From Myxococcota bacterium (GTDB lineage Bacteria > Myxococcota_A > UBA9160 > PR03): 5,614 nucleotides of DNA. The stretch covers positions 1 to 5,614 of the forward strand of contig JASJBO010000434.1 in assembly GCA_030066475.1 (NCBI GenBank), read 5' to 3'. Below the pieces are notes generated by a model. The model was not told the DNA's origin. It saw only the letters and a program-made list of their open reading frames with translations, and did no database searches. Numbering within the stretch: position 1 is the first letter of the stretch; each line of letters begins with the position of its first letter. Positions 5,508 through 5,614 of this stretch are shown here, piece by piece. The position numbers were made by a program, and so were the translations under genes.

Positions 5508-5614
5508 GCCTAACGGACTGGGCGCTCAGCTGCAGACAAGGGCCGGCTGCCCAAGGTCGTTCGGAGTGCCCATGGTTCAGTGCCCAGGGTACCAGAGGTC
5601 GATTGGAAGAAGGC
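5508..5614 (-). repeat. attC site 3, cut by window edge
   Basis: The core GTTAGGC is at 5514-5508 on the - strand. The following 100 bases match attC site 2 except at two positions beside the core and one near 5598. The site continues past the window, where the inverse core GCCTAAC is expected about 30 bases further on. It belongs to the cassette upstream of the rhomboid-like gene. Confidence 0.9.

Larger units (their letters stand above)
3756..5614 (-). mobile_element. Distal end of an integron gene-cassette array
   Basis: Three attC sites alternate with three single genes, all read on the - strand. Complete cassettes are about 5513-4818 (rhomboid-like gene plus its attC) and 4817-4256 (four-helix protein plus its attC). 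A third gene follows without a recognisable attC. Orientation rests on two points: the - strand gives the usual GCCTAACAA...GTTAGGC order, and the genes start just past each core site and stop at the next attC. No integrase or attI is in the window; they should lie to the right. The similar attC sites favour a sedentary chromosomal integron over a collection of mobile resistance cassettes. Confidence 0.85.

Noticed and set aside
1..5614. CRISPR array or restriction/toxin module
   Set aside because: There are no regularly spaced short repeats and no recognisable Cas, methyltransferase or toxin motifs; the only repeats are the attC sites and the tRNA-end pair.

Overview
The window is GC-rich, with strongly G/C-ending codons, and looks like the chromosome of a Gram-negative bacterium. 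A probable lipoprotein and a PEP-CTERM surface protein support this; both imply an outer envelope. The protein types fit Myxococcota-like or other former deltaproteobacterial lineages, but that placement is inference and nothing here names the organism.

Left part (1-2160): two ordinary convergent genes. A small DUF1499 probable lipoprotein is on the + strand (206-682). A nitronate monooxygenase / 2-nitropropane dioxygenase-family flavoprotein is on the - strand (935-2089). The 252 bases between their 3' ends hold nothing I can name.

Middle part (2161-3750): a scarred region. Two diverged copies of a ~117-base repeat (2161-2277 and 3234-3349) lie in the same orientation, each ending in the 3' quarter of a tRNA (T-arm plus acceptor strand). 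They bracket a PEP-CTERM exported-protein gene (2425-3072, - strand) that has a strong ribosome binding site in front of a CTG codon and an atypical C-terminal tail. To the right is a truncated, frameshifted + strand remnant of an Acg-type nitroreductase (about 3466-3750).

Right part (3756-5614): the end of an integron gene-cassette array read on the - strand. Three attC recombination sites (4250-4375, 4812-4950, and 5508 to the window edge) separate three promoterless-looking single genes. In reading order these are a rhomboid-fold membrane protein lacking the protease serine and histidine, a four-helix membrane protein of unknown role, and a DUF2786-like soluble protein. The first two genes begin just after one attC core and use a stop codon inside the next attC. 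The third has no recognisable attC after it and ends directly against the broken nitroreductase, so the array boundary appears to lie there. The integron integrase and attI site are expected to the right of the window, since the array reads leftward.

The most interesting points are the cassette array with its near-identical attC pair, the predicted catalytically dead rhomboid cassette, the array/nitroreductase junction, and the paired tRNA-end repeats around the PEP-CTERM gene.
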